Assembly: GCA_000431015.1 (NCBI GenBank)
Contig: HF986083.1
Span: 56,075 to 120,074 of the forward strand
Length of the DNA: 64,000 bases
Source: Alistipes sp. CAG:514
GTDB lineage: Bacteria > Bacteroidota > Bacteroidia > Bacteroidales > UBA932
Reading direction: 5' to 3'
Each line of letters begins with the position of its first letter. The first letter of the stretch is position 1. A model generated the notes under the pieces. That model saw only the letters and a program-made list of their open reading frames with translations, had not been told where the DNA came from and searched no databases. A program made the position numbers and the translations under genes. Positions 8,741 through 16,664 of this stretch are shown here, piece by piece.

Positions 8741-9913
8741 TTATTCCTGACGAAGCGGCTCGCCGGAGACGAGACGCTCCTTGGACTCCACAGGGTTGGC
8801 GTAGATTCTTAGGAATATGTCGCGGAGGTCGGCGCGGTTCAGGCGGCGCTCCACCTTGTCAAGCTTATGCTCGGTGTAGTCGGTGAATTTCTCCACATCC
8901 TCCGGTGTGTATAGCTCGGCGTACTTGTAGCAACGGTTGACAAGGTCGTAGGCGATGTAGTTGGTCTTCCAAAGCTGGTAGCCGGCGATGATCCGCTTGT
9001 CCACGGCATGCCTGATGGCCTGATAGCGGTCGTTCTTGTCGCAATGCGAGGCAAGCTCGATCTCGTCCGGAGTGATGGGAAGGCCGAAGTTCAGATGAAC
9101 GTCACCCTTCTGCTGCCTGATGCCCATAACAATGCTGTGCAGATCCTCCGTCTTGGTCTTCACATACTTCTGGGTTCTGGAGATCAGTATCTCACGAGCC
9201 TTGCGGATGTCGCACGGCTCATATTCATAGGAGATGCTCAGAGGGATGATGTTCAGCTCGGCGAAGTTCTCCGCGAAGGATTTGGTACCGCTCATGTCCA
9301 GCATCTTGAGGAGTCCCTGCTCCGTCGTGTCGATGCCGTCCTTCGTGCGTCCTTGTCTCTGTGCCAACCAGATAGAAGATTTTCCTGAAGTGATTGTCTG
9401 ACGGATGTACTTGGACAGCACCTGGGATGAAAGATAGAGTTCCCTTGCCGAGATGCCTCTGATCACGCGGATCATCCTATTGGAACGAAGGAGGTACTCT
9501 ACAGTCTTGCTCTGCTTGATCAGGTTGTCGCCCACGCAGATCTCGGTCATCGGAATGTGGTTCCTGAACAAAACGACCTGGGTGATGGCGGGATCCAGGA
9601 TGATGTCCCTGTGATTGGACATCGCCAGGAACTTACCCTTCATTTCCTTGATGTAGCTGATGCCGTCATAGGAGAAGTTGTGGATGGTGTGATCCATGCA
9701 CCATGACACAGCCCTGTTCATCACAATCTCCTGAAACTCATCAATATTATGAACACTCTTCAAGGCATTCCGAAGGAATGTCATCGGCTCGTCAGGGAAA
9801 AGATATTCAGAAATAGCAAGTACCGCGGGATGATTCGCGACCTTGTTCAAGGCCTCGACCGCTTCGGCGTCATTATAAGGACAGATGCTGTCAAATTCAG
9901 ATGTATCAGCCAT
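8741..9913 (-). CDS. PlsC-like acyltransferase (1-acylglycerol-3-phosphate acyltransferase family)
   Basis: The 390-residue protein contains an LPLAT-type acyltransferase core. MSNHRDIILD (about residues 100-110) corresponds to the catalytic His/Asp block, here with a slightly longer His-Asp spacing than the classic HX4D. The substrate-binding WLAQRQGRTKDG block is near residue 185. The N- and C-terminal extensions are longer than in PlsC, as in a Bacteroidota-specific subgroup. No signal peptide or clear membrane anchor is seen. It is convergent with the cysteate synthase-like gene, so a role in the same lipid pathway is possible but unproven. Acyl donor and acceptor are unknown. Confidence 0.75.
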   Translation of the reverse strand: MADTSEFDSICPYNDAEAVEALNKVANHPAVLAISEYLFPDEPMTFLRNALKSVHNIDEFQEIVMNRAVSWCMDHTIHNFSYDGISYIKEMKGKFLAMSNHRDIILDPAITQVVLFRNHIPMTEICVGDNLIKQSKTVEYLLRSNRMIRVIRGISARELYLSSQVLSKYIRQTITSGKSSIWLAQRQGRTKDGIDTTEQGLLKMLDMSGTKSFAENFAELNIIPLSISYEYEPCDIRKAREILISRTQKYVKTKTEDLHSIVMGIRQQKGDVHLNFGLPITPDEIELASHCDKNDRYQAIRHAVDKRIIAGYQLWKTNYIAYDLVNRCYKYAELYTPEDVEKFTDYTEHKLDKVERRLNRADLRDIFLRIYANPVESKERLVSGEPLRQE

Positions 9914-9983
9914 AATAAATCATCGTTTGTAAGGTGCAAATGTAATCAAATTACTTAATATTACAAAGGCTGGACCGCGTCCA

Positions 9984-11204
9984 TCAGGAACCGCGGCGGA
10001 AAAGGAGCGAGCTGTCACCGTAGCTGAGGAAGCGGAAACCATTGGAAAGCGCATAGTCGTAGATGGTCTTCCAGTCTCCGCCCACAAATGCCGAAATCAA
10101 CAGAATCAGTGTGCTTTCCGGCTGGTGGAAGTTCGTGACCAGAATGTCCACAAGCCTGAAGCGGAAGCCCGGCACGATGATGATCCTGGTGCCGACCTTC
10201 AGTTCGTCAAGATCATTCTTCTCCAGATAGGAGATGATGGCTCCGAGCGATTCCCTCACTGAATATTCATAGTCCCGTTCGTACGGAACCCATTGCCCGA
10301 CATCCTCGGGTTTTCCTTTCTCGATGCAGCTGACACCGACATAATACAATGACTCAAGCGTTCTTACGGAGGTGGTGCCGACCGCTATCAGCTTTGACTT
10401 GTTGTCTCTGATACGCTTTAGAAGGTCTAATGAGACCACGAAAGGCTCGCGGTGCATCGGGTGGTCGGCGACATCGGAACTCTTTACGGGAAGGAATGTG
10501 CCGGCTCCGACGTGCAGGCAGACATTCTCACGGTCGATTCCCTTGGCGGAAATGCCGTCAAGCACCCGCTGGGTGAAATGGAGACCGGCGGTAGGCGCCG
10601 CGACAGAGCCCCTGATCCTGGCGTAAAGAGTCTGATAGCGCTCGGTGTCGATGGATTCCGTAGCCCTGTTCAGATAAGGAGGAATAGGAACGGTTCCGCA
10701 AAGCTCCAGAACGCGCGAGAAGGGGTTGCCGTCCCGCCAGGAAAACTCCACTATGCCGGTCTCGCCGTTTCTCTCGACAAGATCAGCCTTCAGCCCCATA
10801 GCGGCGACAATCTCGTCTGAATCGGGATTGTAAAGAGTCAGGGAATCGTTTTTCCAACGCTTGGCGTTGCCGATCACACATTTCCATCTGCAACGCTCCG
10901 TCGAGGCGAAAGCGGTGTTGTACTCCGGAGGATCAATCGGCTCAAGGCAGAAGATCTCGATGTGCGCTCCTGTCTCACGCTGAAAATGAAGCCTGGCCGG
11001 CACGACCTTGGTGTCATTGAAGACCATCAAGGCTCCTTCCGGAAGCAATTCCGGAATATTCCTGAAGACATATTCATCGACCTTGCCGTCCTCATAGCGG
11101 AGCAGTTTGGATGCGTCGCGCTCGGCGAGGGGATATTTCGCGATGCGCTCGTCGGGAAGATTGTAATTATAGTCCTCAATATGTATTGAAGGTATCATCG
11201 TCAT
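9984..11204 (-). CDS. queA: tRNA preQ1(34) S-adenosylmethionine ribosyltransferase-isomerase
   Basis: QueA transfers and isomerises the ribose of SAM onto preQ1 in tRNA to give epoxyqueuosine. Seen: the N-terminal block YNLPDERIAKYPLAERDASKLL-like region (quoted in part: DERIAKYPL), FNDTKVVPARL, TAGLHFT (family signature), HVGAGTFLPVKS, HREPF, and the C-terminal TNFHQPEST motif. Its 406 residues are longer than the roughly 350 of E. coli QueA. ATGs at 11204 and 11198 are both possible. A 500-bp AT-rich region separates it from the divergent XRE gene. Confidence 0.95.
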   Translation of the reverse strand: MTMIPSIHIEDYNYNLPDERIAKYPLAERDASKLLRYEDGKVDEYVFRNIPELLPEGALMVFNDTKVVPARLHFQRETGAHIEIFCLEPIDPPEYNTAFASTERCRWKCVIGNAKRWKNDSLTLYNPDSDEIVAAMGLKADLVERNGETGIVEFSWRDGNPFSRVLELCGTVPIPPYLNRATESIDTERYQTLYARIRGSVAAPTAGLHFTQRVLDGISAKGIDRENVCLHVGAGTFLPVKSSDVADHPMHREPFVVSLDLLKRIRDNKSKLIAVGTTSVRTLESLYYVGVSCIEKGKPEDVGQWVPYERDYEYSVRESLGAIISYLEKNDLDELKVGTRIIIVPGFRFRLVDILVTNFHQPESTLILLISAFVGGDWKTIYDYALSNGFRFLSYGDSSLLFRRGS

Positions 11205-11640
11205 GAGAGTTTAAAATCCGCACAAAGTTAACTTAAGTAATAGAAATATCAAATTCTCATCATTGCCACCGACAGCGGGACTTTTCTATAATTGTGTAAA
11301 TATTATTAAAATGTTTAGTTGGAAATTTGGGTTTACAATCGTAAATATTATAATAACATTTGATTACAAAACTTAAATACGAACAAAGTTAAGAATCGTA
11401 TAATAATTAATTCTGATTAAAAGGAACTTATATATCTAAACTATTGATTATCAGAGAATATTATCTATTTACCTACATAAGTGGATAACTTCTTTCGTGT
11501 TAATTAGCCGGATAGCACGGGAATGAGGGTAAAATTAAGCTGTTATCTATAATGAATATCATTAATAATAAGAATCTTATACAAATCTATCTAAATTCTA
11601 TTCTAAACAAGTTAGCCTTATTCTTTTTATTTTGTTTACT

Positions 11641-11700
11641 TTTGTAACTTTACAAATGTTATTTGTATTTACACTATTTAATGTTAACTTTGTAAACAAA
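11641..11700. promoter_or_regulatory. Three palindromic operator candidates for the XRE regulator
   Basis: Three dyads occur in 60 bases: TTTGTAACTTTACAAA (11641-11656), ACAAATGTTATTTGT (11652-11666) and TTTGTAAACAAA (11689-11700). They flank and overlap the promoter elements of the downstream XRE gene, the arrangement expected of an autoregulatory operator. Binding by this regulator is inferred. Confidence 0.6.
11662..11692 (+). promoter_or_regulatory. Consensus Bacteroidota promoter for the XRE gene
   Basis: A TTTG -33 box (11662-11665), a 19-base spacer and a TAACTTTG -7 box (11685-11692) match TTTG-N19-21-TAnnTTTG exactly. The ATG at 11712 lies about 20 bases downstream, giving a very short leader. 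Confidence 0.75.
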
Positions 11701-11711
11701 TCACATTTGTA

Positions 11712-12161
11712 ATGAACAAGAGATTGCAGCAGTTCCTTTCGGCGGAGAACATCACACAGTCGCAGTTCGCGGACAGGATCGGTGTGACCAAGGCGAGTGT
11801 CTCACACATCCTTTCCGGTAGAAACAAACCGGGGTTCGATTTTATAGAGAATATGGCAGCCTGCTATCCGAATCTGAACCTTGACTGGCTGATCGGAGGC
11901 AAGGGCCGAATGTACAAGGGGACAGAGCCGGCGGTGGCGGCTCCGCAAGTCCCTGAGAATCGCCAATCCCCTGCCTATGACCAGGACAGCGGTCTTTTAT
12001 TCGATTCCCACGAGCCTGATTTGTTCCCAAAAGAGACGGAAGTCTCTGAGAATAAGGGGGTGACGACTCCAGTCTCCCCTGCCGAACCTAAAGACAATCC
12101 GCCAAGGATCACCAAAATTCTGGTGTTTTACGACAACGGGACGTTCAAGGAGATTGAATAG
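11712..12161 (+). CDS. XRE-family helix-turn-helix transcriptional regulator
   Basis: This 149-residue DNA-binding protein has an N-terminal Cro/CI-type HTH at about residues 15-34 (TQSQFADRIGVTKASVSHIL), followed by the conserved WLIGGKGRMY that closes the domain. The remainder is Pro-rich and low in complexity, ending in a short strand KILVFYDNGTFKEIE. It resembles a common Bacteroidota family of stand-alone regulators that have no obvious partner toxin or phage gene. Three upstream dyads suggest autoregulation. Target genes are unknown. Confidence 0.85.
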   Translation: MNKRLQQFLSAENITQSQFADRIGVTKASVSHILSGRNKPGFDFIENMAACYPNLNLDWLIGGKGRMYKGTEPAVAAPQVPENRQSPAYDQDSGLLFDSHEPDLFPKETEVSENKGVTTPVSPAEPKDNPPRITKILVFYDNGTFKEIE

Positions 12162-12217
12162 TTCGTCGGCGGGAAAATGTTTGGAGAAAAAGTCTTCGGC
12201 GTTCTGTTGAAATTGTC

Positions 12218-12225
12218 TAAATTTG
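12218..12225 (+). promoter_or_regulatory. Putative -7 element for pyrD
   Basis: TAAATTTG fits TAnnTTTG 24 bases before the ATG at 12250. It overlaps the upstream in-frame TTG at 12223, which rules that codon out as the start. Confidence 0.5.
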
Positions 12226-12249
12226 TGTTCGATTAATCAAAAGCGCAAA

Positions 12250-13296
12250 ATGTACAGACAACTCATCAGACCGATTTTGTTCAAGTTCCCGCCGGAGACC
12301 GCACACAACCTGACATTCAAAGGACTGGATCTCCTTCGCCGGATTCCGTTCGCCGGAAAGCTGATGAAACTTATCTACAGGCATAAGACACCTTCCCTGT
12401 CAAGAAACCTCTTCGGGATAGACTTCCCTTCTCCTGTAGGCCTTGCCGCCGGTCTGGACAAGAACGGTGAGCATTACAATGAGCTGTCGTGGTTCGGATT
12501 CTCGTTCATCGAGATCGGCTCCCTCACTCCGGAAGCCCAGCCAGGCAATCCCAAGCCGAGACTGTTCAGGCTCCCGCAGGACAACGCCATCATCAACAGG
12601 ATGGGTATCAACAACAAAGGAGTCCACAACGCGATCGAGCATATTCAAAAAGACCCTCCCAAGACCATCATCGCCGCCAGCATAGCGAAGAACAGCGTGA
12701 GCGCCTCCGACGAGGATATCATCGCGGACTACAAGAAAGCCTTCTCCTACATGTATGACTTCGTGGACTTGTTCACAATCAATGTCTCCTGTCCTAATGT
12801 GCAGGGGCTGCAGAACCTTCAGGATGTTTCCTATCTATCTGATATTCTCGACCCTTTGCTTGATTTGAGAGTCTGCTACGACGAGTACAGGCCGATTCTG
12901 GTCAAGGTCTCCCCCGACATACCGTTCGAGGAACTGGACGAGATTCTCAAGTACTGCCTCCAGTCAGGTATCGACGGCATTGTGGCCGGTAACACGACCA
13001 GATCACGGGAAGGACTTAGGACAAGCAAGGAAAAAGTGGACAAGATCGGCAACGGAGGGCTTTCCGGAGCGCCTTTGTTCAAGAAAAGCCTCGCCACGGT
13101 CAAGCATATTCATGAATTCACATCCGGCAGGCTTCCGATCGTCGGCGTGGGCGGCATAATGACCCCCGGGCAGGCGAAGGAGATGCTCGACGCGGGAGCG
13201 AGCCTGATAGAGATCTACACGGGATTCATCTACGAGGGGCCGTCAATTGTAAAGAAAATCAACAAGTACCTGGAAGCCACAAGTTTGGCTAAGTAA
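12250..13296 (+). CDS. pyrD: Dihydroorotate dehydrogenase, class 2 (quinone-linked) architecture
   Basis: PyrD oxidises dihydroorotate to orotate in pyrimidine synthesis, with FMN as cofactor and membrane quinone as acceptor for class 2. The 348-residue protein has the class 2 N-terminal helical extension (FKFPPETAHNLTFKGLDLL), the FMN-binding GLAAGLDKNG (64-73), GSLTPEAQPGNPKPR (90-104) and the NRMGINNKG block. The catalytic-base motif reads INVSCPNV, putting Cys181 where well-studied class 2 enzymes have Ser and class 1 enzymes have Cys. The start at 12250 is chosen because the promoter -7 box overlaps the earlier TTG. cinA follows 12 bases later. Confidence 0.92.
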   Translation: MYRQLIRPILFKFPPETAHNLTFKGLDLLRRIPFAGKLMKLIYRHKTPSLSRNLFGIDFPSPVGLAAGLDKNGEHYNELSWFGFSFIEIGSLTPEAQPGNPKPRLFRLPQDNAIINRMGINNKGVHNAIEHIQKDPPKTIIAASIAKNSVSASDEDIIADYKKAFSYMYDFVDLFTINVSCPNVQGLQNLQDVSYLSDILDPLLDLRVCYDEYRPILVKVSPDIPFEELDEILKYCLQSGIDGIVAGNTTRSREGLRTSKEKVDKIGNGGLSGAPLFKKSLATVKHIHEFTSGRLPIVGVGGIMTPGQAKEMLDAGASLIEIYTGFIYEGPSIVKKINKYLEATSLAK

Positions 13297-13308
13297 TTCT
13301 GAATCATC

Positions 13309-14580
13309 ATGACACAAGCGTCAATCTGCACTATCGGCGACGAGATTCTGATCGGCCAGATAGTTGACACCAATTCATCGCACATCTCCTCCGCCCTTGA
13401 GGACATAGGAGTCAAGGTCACACGGATGCTCTCGATCGGAGACGCCCGCGACGAGATCGTTAACAACCTGACAAACGAACTGAGCGCCAATCAGATAGTC
13501 ATCACTACCGGAGGCCTCGGACCGACCAAGGATGACATCACGAAGGCAGCCCTCGCCGAGATCTCCGGGAGCAAGGGCTACGTGGTGAACGAGGCTCAGC
13601 TCAAGATCGTCCACGAGATCCTTCACGCGCGGGGACTCGATGTACTGGACATCAACAAGGCCCAGGCCCTTGTTCCCGACACTTGCGAAGTAATTGTCAA
13701 TCACCTCGGTACAGCACCCATCATGGTGTTCCGCTTCCCTGCCTCGCGCTTCGGCCACGCAGCCACCCTCTATGCGCTCCCCGGAGTCCCGTTCGAGGCT
13801 GTAGGCGCGATTCCGGACATCATCAAAGACATAAGGACGCACGAAAGCCTCTCCGACATATTCCATAAATGCGTGATGGTCTTCGGCTTGGCCGAATCCG
13901 CCCTGTCGAAGGTAATAGAGTCATGGGAGGACAGTCTGCCGGAGGACATGCATCTTGCGTACCTTCCGAACCCGCTGACCGGCGTCCGCCTGAGGCTCTC
14001 CATCTACGGTGGCCGCAAGGAGGATGAGGAAAAGCGCATAGACGCGGAATTCGCACGGCTGAGACCGCTTCTTGGAGAGAAGATATATTCATACAAGGAC
14101 GACACGCTGGAAAGCGCCATAGGGGCGATTTTCCGAGGCTCCGGGAAGACACTCAGCGCGGCTGAATCCTGCACGGGCGGCAAGATCTCCTCGCTGATCA
14201 CCTCTGTGCCAGGCTCATCAGAGTACTACCTCGGCTCAGTGACATCATACGCCATCCCGGTCAAGGAGAAAGTGCTCGGGGTACCAGGATCCACGATCAA
14301 TGAACACGGTGTCGTCAGTTCCGAAGTCGCGGCAGCGATGGCCGAAAGGGTCAGGAAACTGACCGGAAGCGACTACGCCGTCTCCACCACCGGACTTGCC
14401 GGGCCGGGCGGCGACAAGAGCAACCCTGTCGGCACAGTCTGGATCGGAGTCGCCGGACCTAACGGGACCAGGACGGTGAAAAAGGTCTACAAGAATGACC
14501 GAAATAGGAACATCGAGAGATTTGCGGCAGCCGCACTCGATGAATTACGGCTCTTAGTTCTCGAAGACCTATCTAAATAA
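13309..14580 (+). CDS. cinA: CinA-family nicotinamide-nucleotide amidohydrolase / competence-damage inducible protein
   Basis: This two-domain protein has 423 residues. The N-terminal MoCF-like domain (COG1058, ADP-ribose pyrophosphatase in some homologues) has GDEILIGQIVDTNS and TTGGLGPTKDDITK. The C-terminal NMN deamidase domain has the family signature AAESCTGGKISSLIT and TTGLAGPGGDKSNPVGTVW. Full length is normal. Expected roles are pyridine nucleotide salvage and damage control; the competence link in the name is historical. It is probably cotranscribed with pyrD and is followed by a strong bidirectional hairpin. Confidence 0.93.
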   Translation: MTQASICTIGDEILIGQIVDTNSSHISSALEDIGVKVTRMLSIGDARDEIVNNLTNELSANQIVITTGGLGPTKDDITKAALAEISGSKGYVVNEAQLKIVHEILHARGLDVLDINKAQALVPDTCEVIVNHLGTAPIMVFRFPASRFGHAATLYALPGVPFEAVGAIPDIIKDIRTHESLSDIFHKCVMVFGLAESALSKVIESWEDSLPEDMHLAYLPNPLTGVRLRLSIYGGRKEDEEKRIDAEFARLRPLLGEKIYSYKDDTLESAIGAIFRGSGKTLSAAESCTGGKISSLITSVPGSSEYYLGSVTSYAIPVKEKVLGVPGSTINEHGVVSSEVAAAMAERVRKLTGSDYAVSTTGLAGPGGDKSNPVGTVWIGVAGPNGTRTVKKVYKNDRNRNIERFAAAALDELRLLVLEDLSK

Positions 14581-14583
14581 CAA

Positions 14584-14638
14584 TCAACACTTGTAACAAA
14601 ATAGTTTGGCACATAAACATTTTTGTTACAAGTGTTGA
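14584..14638. terminator. Bidirectional hairpin between convergent cinA and dipeptidase genes
   Basis: An 18-bp stem pairs TCAACACTTGTAACAAAA (14584-14601) with its complement (14621-14638). The A-tract and T-tract inside the stem, plus the position between convergent stops, suggest termination for both genes. The 19-base loop differs from the GCACGTTACC family. The right arm includes AACATTTTTGTT at 14616-14627. Confidence 0.65.
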
Positions 14639-14654
14639 CTGTAGTCAATAAAAC

Positions 14655-15737
14655 CTATCTTAAGGACTTGGAAATCACCTCATTGAAGACCCGGAGGAAA
14701 TTCCCGCCCGCGATTTTCCCTATCTGATCATCGGTGTAGCCTCTTCTCGCCATTTCATCGAAGATCACCCGTATCTTAGACACGTCCTCAAGGCCCTGGG
14801 GAGTCACTTCTATGCCATCGAAATCAGATCCGAGGCCGACATGGTCGATGCCGGCGACCTTCACCGCATGGTCGATGTGATCGACGACATCCCTGTATGA
14901 AGGCCGCGGCAAAGCAGCCAGCTCATCCTGAACGGCGTTCCAGGCCGCAGCTTTCTCCGGATTAAGCGGGTCGCTTATCCAGTCCTGCTCGGTCCAGCTT
15001 TTGGACTCAAGGCCGGAATCAGCCAGGATCTTCGCGAAAGAATCCGACAGAAAGAGGGGATAGAAATTGATCTGTATCACTCCGCCGTTGTCCGCCAACG
15101 ACTTAAGCATCTCGTCCGAGAGATTGCGGCGATGATGCGCCAAGGCTCTGCAACAGGAATGCGTGGAGACAATCGGTGATTTTGAGCATCGCAGCACATC
15201 GTAGAATGTCTCGTCGGAGGCATGGGCGATGTCTATGATCATTCCGAGGCGGTTCATCTCGGCGACCACCTCCCTCCCGAACGGACTGAGACCGTGCCAG
15301 CGTGTGCCTTGCGCTGCCGAGTCAGCAATCTCATTGTCGGCATTGTGCGTGAGCGTCAAATACCTTACTCCCAGACGATGGAACACCCTAAGAAGCGGGA
15401 GCGACCTCTGGATGGGCGCACCGTTCTCCATGCCTATGAATATGGAGATCAAGCCTTTGTCCTTGTTCTCAAGCGCCTCTTCCGGACTCGTGGCGATCGC
15501 CGCAAGATCAGGGTTCGCTCCTACTTGATCATAGATGGCGCCGATCATCTCCAGCGCATGTCTTGTGGAGGCATCCGGAGCCAGATCAGGAGAGGTGTAC
15601 AAGGCGAAAAAGGAGGCATCGACCCCGCCGGCCTTAAGCTTCGGCAGATCGACATGCCCCCTGCTGTTGTTCTTTCCGATGTCACGCCCGCGCATCATCA
15701 TCGTGGGCGTGTCGCAATGAGAGTCAAGGACGAACAT
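14655..15737 (-). CDS. Membrane dipeptidase family (peptidase M19)
   Basis: This is a zinc-dependent dipeptidase of the renal dipeptidase family with 360 residues. Metal ligands are visible as DSHCDTP (H7, D9), the glutamate in GMENG, the histidine of STHSCCRAL, and the aspartate in GLGSDFDG near the C-terminus. There is no signal peptide despite the family name, so it is predicted to be cytoplasmic. The start codon overlaps the stop of the upstream DUF2807 gene by one base (TAATG), indicating translational coupling. Substrate is unknown; bacterial relatives cleave varied L-L and L-D dipeptides. Confidence 0.9.
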   Translation of the reverse strand: MFVLDSHCDTPTMMMRGRDIGKNNSRGHVDLPKLKAGGVDASFFALYTSPDLAPDASTRHALEMIGAIYDQVGANPDLAAIATSPEEALENKDKGLISIFIGMENGAPIQRSLPLLRVFHRLGVRYLTLTHNADNEIADSAAQGTRWHGLSPFGREVVAEMNRLGMIIDIAHASDETFYDVLRCSKSPIVSTHSCCRALAHHRRNLSDEMLKSLADNGGVIQINFYPLFLSDSFAKILADSGLESKSWTEQDWISDPLNPEKAAAWNAVQDELAALPRPSYRDVVDHIDHAVKVAGIDHVGLGSDFDGIEVTPQGLEDVSKIRVIFDEMARRGYTDDQIGKIAGGNFLRVFNEVISKSLR

Positions 15738-16645
15738 TATATTCGTGTCACTGAAGCGTTCTGGATCTTCACGATCTTGATCTTAGGATCTCCTGAGTAG
15801 CAGACACTCGCGCCTTTGCCGAGATCCAATGAGAGATTCATGCCTGGAGTGACGGTAAGCTCGGCCCCATCCAATGAGACAGCCACATCGTCAACAGACA
15901 CGGAGACTGCGTCAATCTTTGAGGAGCCGCCCTTACCAGTGACATTCAATGTGTTGGCCTTGCCGGAAAGGGATAGTTTGGCGCTGCCGGCCGTACTGAC
16001 GGAGGCGGTCTCCGCCTGACCGTTGATGGCAAGCTCGGCGGAACCCGAATTGTTGACCTCAAGTGTCTTGGCGGAATATTCCAGAACAACGCTCGCGTTT
16101 CCTTCTGCATTGACAGTGACTTTGTCCTCCGCCTTGACATTGACGGACGACAGTTTCGCCTTCTTGCTGACAGTAATCACGGCGGATTCAGCGACATGGA
16201 TGTTAAGATTCGAGACGCTCGATGTGCCGGAAAGCTCCAGCGTGAACTTCGGAGCATTGATGTCCTTATCGCAGGAGAACGTGCAGTTATCGCTCAACGT
16301 AACAGCCTTAAGTGACGGGACATAAACCGTAGCTTCAAGTACCGGATCATCACTGTTCTTTCCCTTGAACGACTTTTTCACCTCCTTCGGAATTGATTTG
16401 TCATCAACACCGATGTAAAGTGTGCCAGCCTTGACGTAGCATTGAACATAACTCTCAAAGGCATCGTTGACCTTGAATTTGGCGCTGTAGCCATCACTCT
16501 CGACAAATGACACCTTAAATCCGTCCGACACCGAGATGGCGTCGAATTCTGAATATTCATGCTCTATTGTTCTGGTCTGCGCCATTGAAAGCATCGACAT
16601 TGAAGCGACGGCAAAGGTAGCCGCAAGCAAAGACTTGATGTTCAT
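15737..16645 (-). CDS. Exported DUF2807 (head-GIN domain) protein
   Basis: The 302-residue protein begins with a Sec signal peptide (MNIKSLLAATFAVASMSMLS) ending near AQT, so it should be periplasmic or surface-bound. The rest is beta-rich, with repeated short strands rich in Ser, Val and Ala (for example VTVNAEGNASVVLEYS), characteristic of the DUF2807 adhesin-like beta-helix common in Bacteroidota. No catalytic motif is seen. It is coupled to the dipeptidase gene by a one-base overlap and lies 19 bases after the ABC-F gene. Function is unknown. Confidence 0.82.
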   Translation of the reverse strand: MNIKSLLAATFAVASMSMLSMAQTRTIEHEYSEFDAISVSDGFKVSFVESDGYSAKFKVNDAFESYVQCYVKAGTLYIGVDDKSIPKEVKKSFKGKNSDDPVLEATVYVPSLKAVTLSDNCTFSCDKDINAPKFTLELSGTSSVSNLNIHVAESAVITVSKKAKLSSVNVKAEDKVTVNAEGNASVVLEYSAKTLEVNNSGSAELAINGQAETASVSTAGSAKLSLSGKANTLNVTGKGGSSKIDAVSVSVDDVAVSLDGAELTVTPGMNLSLDLGKGASVCYSGDPKIKIVKIQNASVTRI

Positions 16646-16664
16646 AACACTAACTATTTAAAGA

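Larger units (their letters stand above)
11205..11711. other. AT-rich divergent intergenic region
   Basis: About 500 bases between queA and the XRE gene are strikingly A+T-rich compared with the flanking genes and contain no ORF with coding character. A single DnaA-box-like octamer (GTGGATAA at 11481-11488, the complement of TTATCCAC) is present. The right end carries the XRE promoter and its dyads. I see no second DnaA box and no iteron, so the data do not support calling an origin. Confidence 0.6.

Noticed and set aside
11205..11711. Origin of replication in the AT-rich region
   Set aside because: Only one DnaA-box-like octamer, no iterons or clustered boxes, and no dnaA, rnpA or gidA/B genes nearby.
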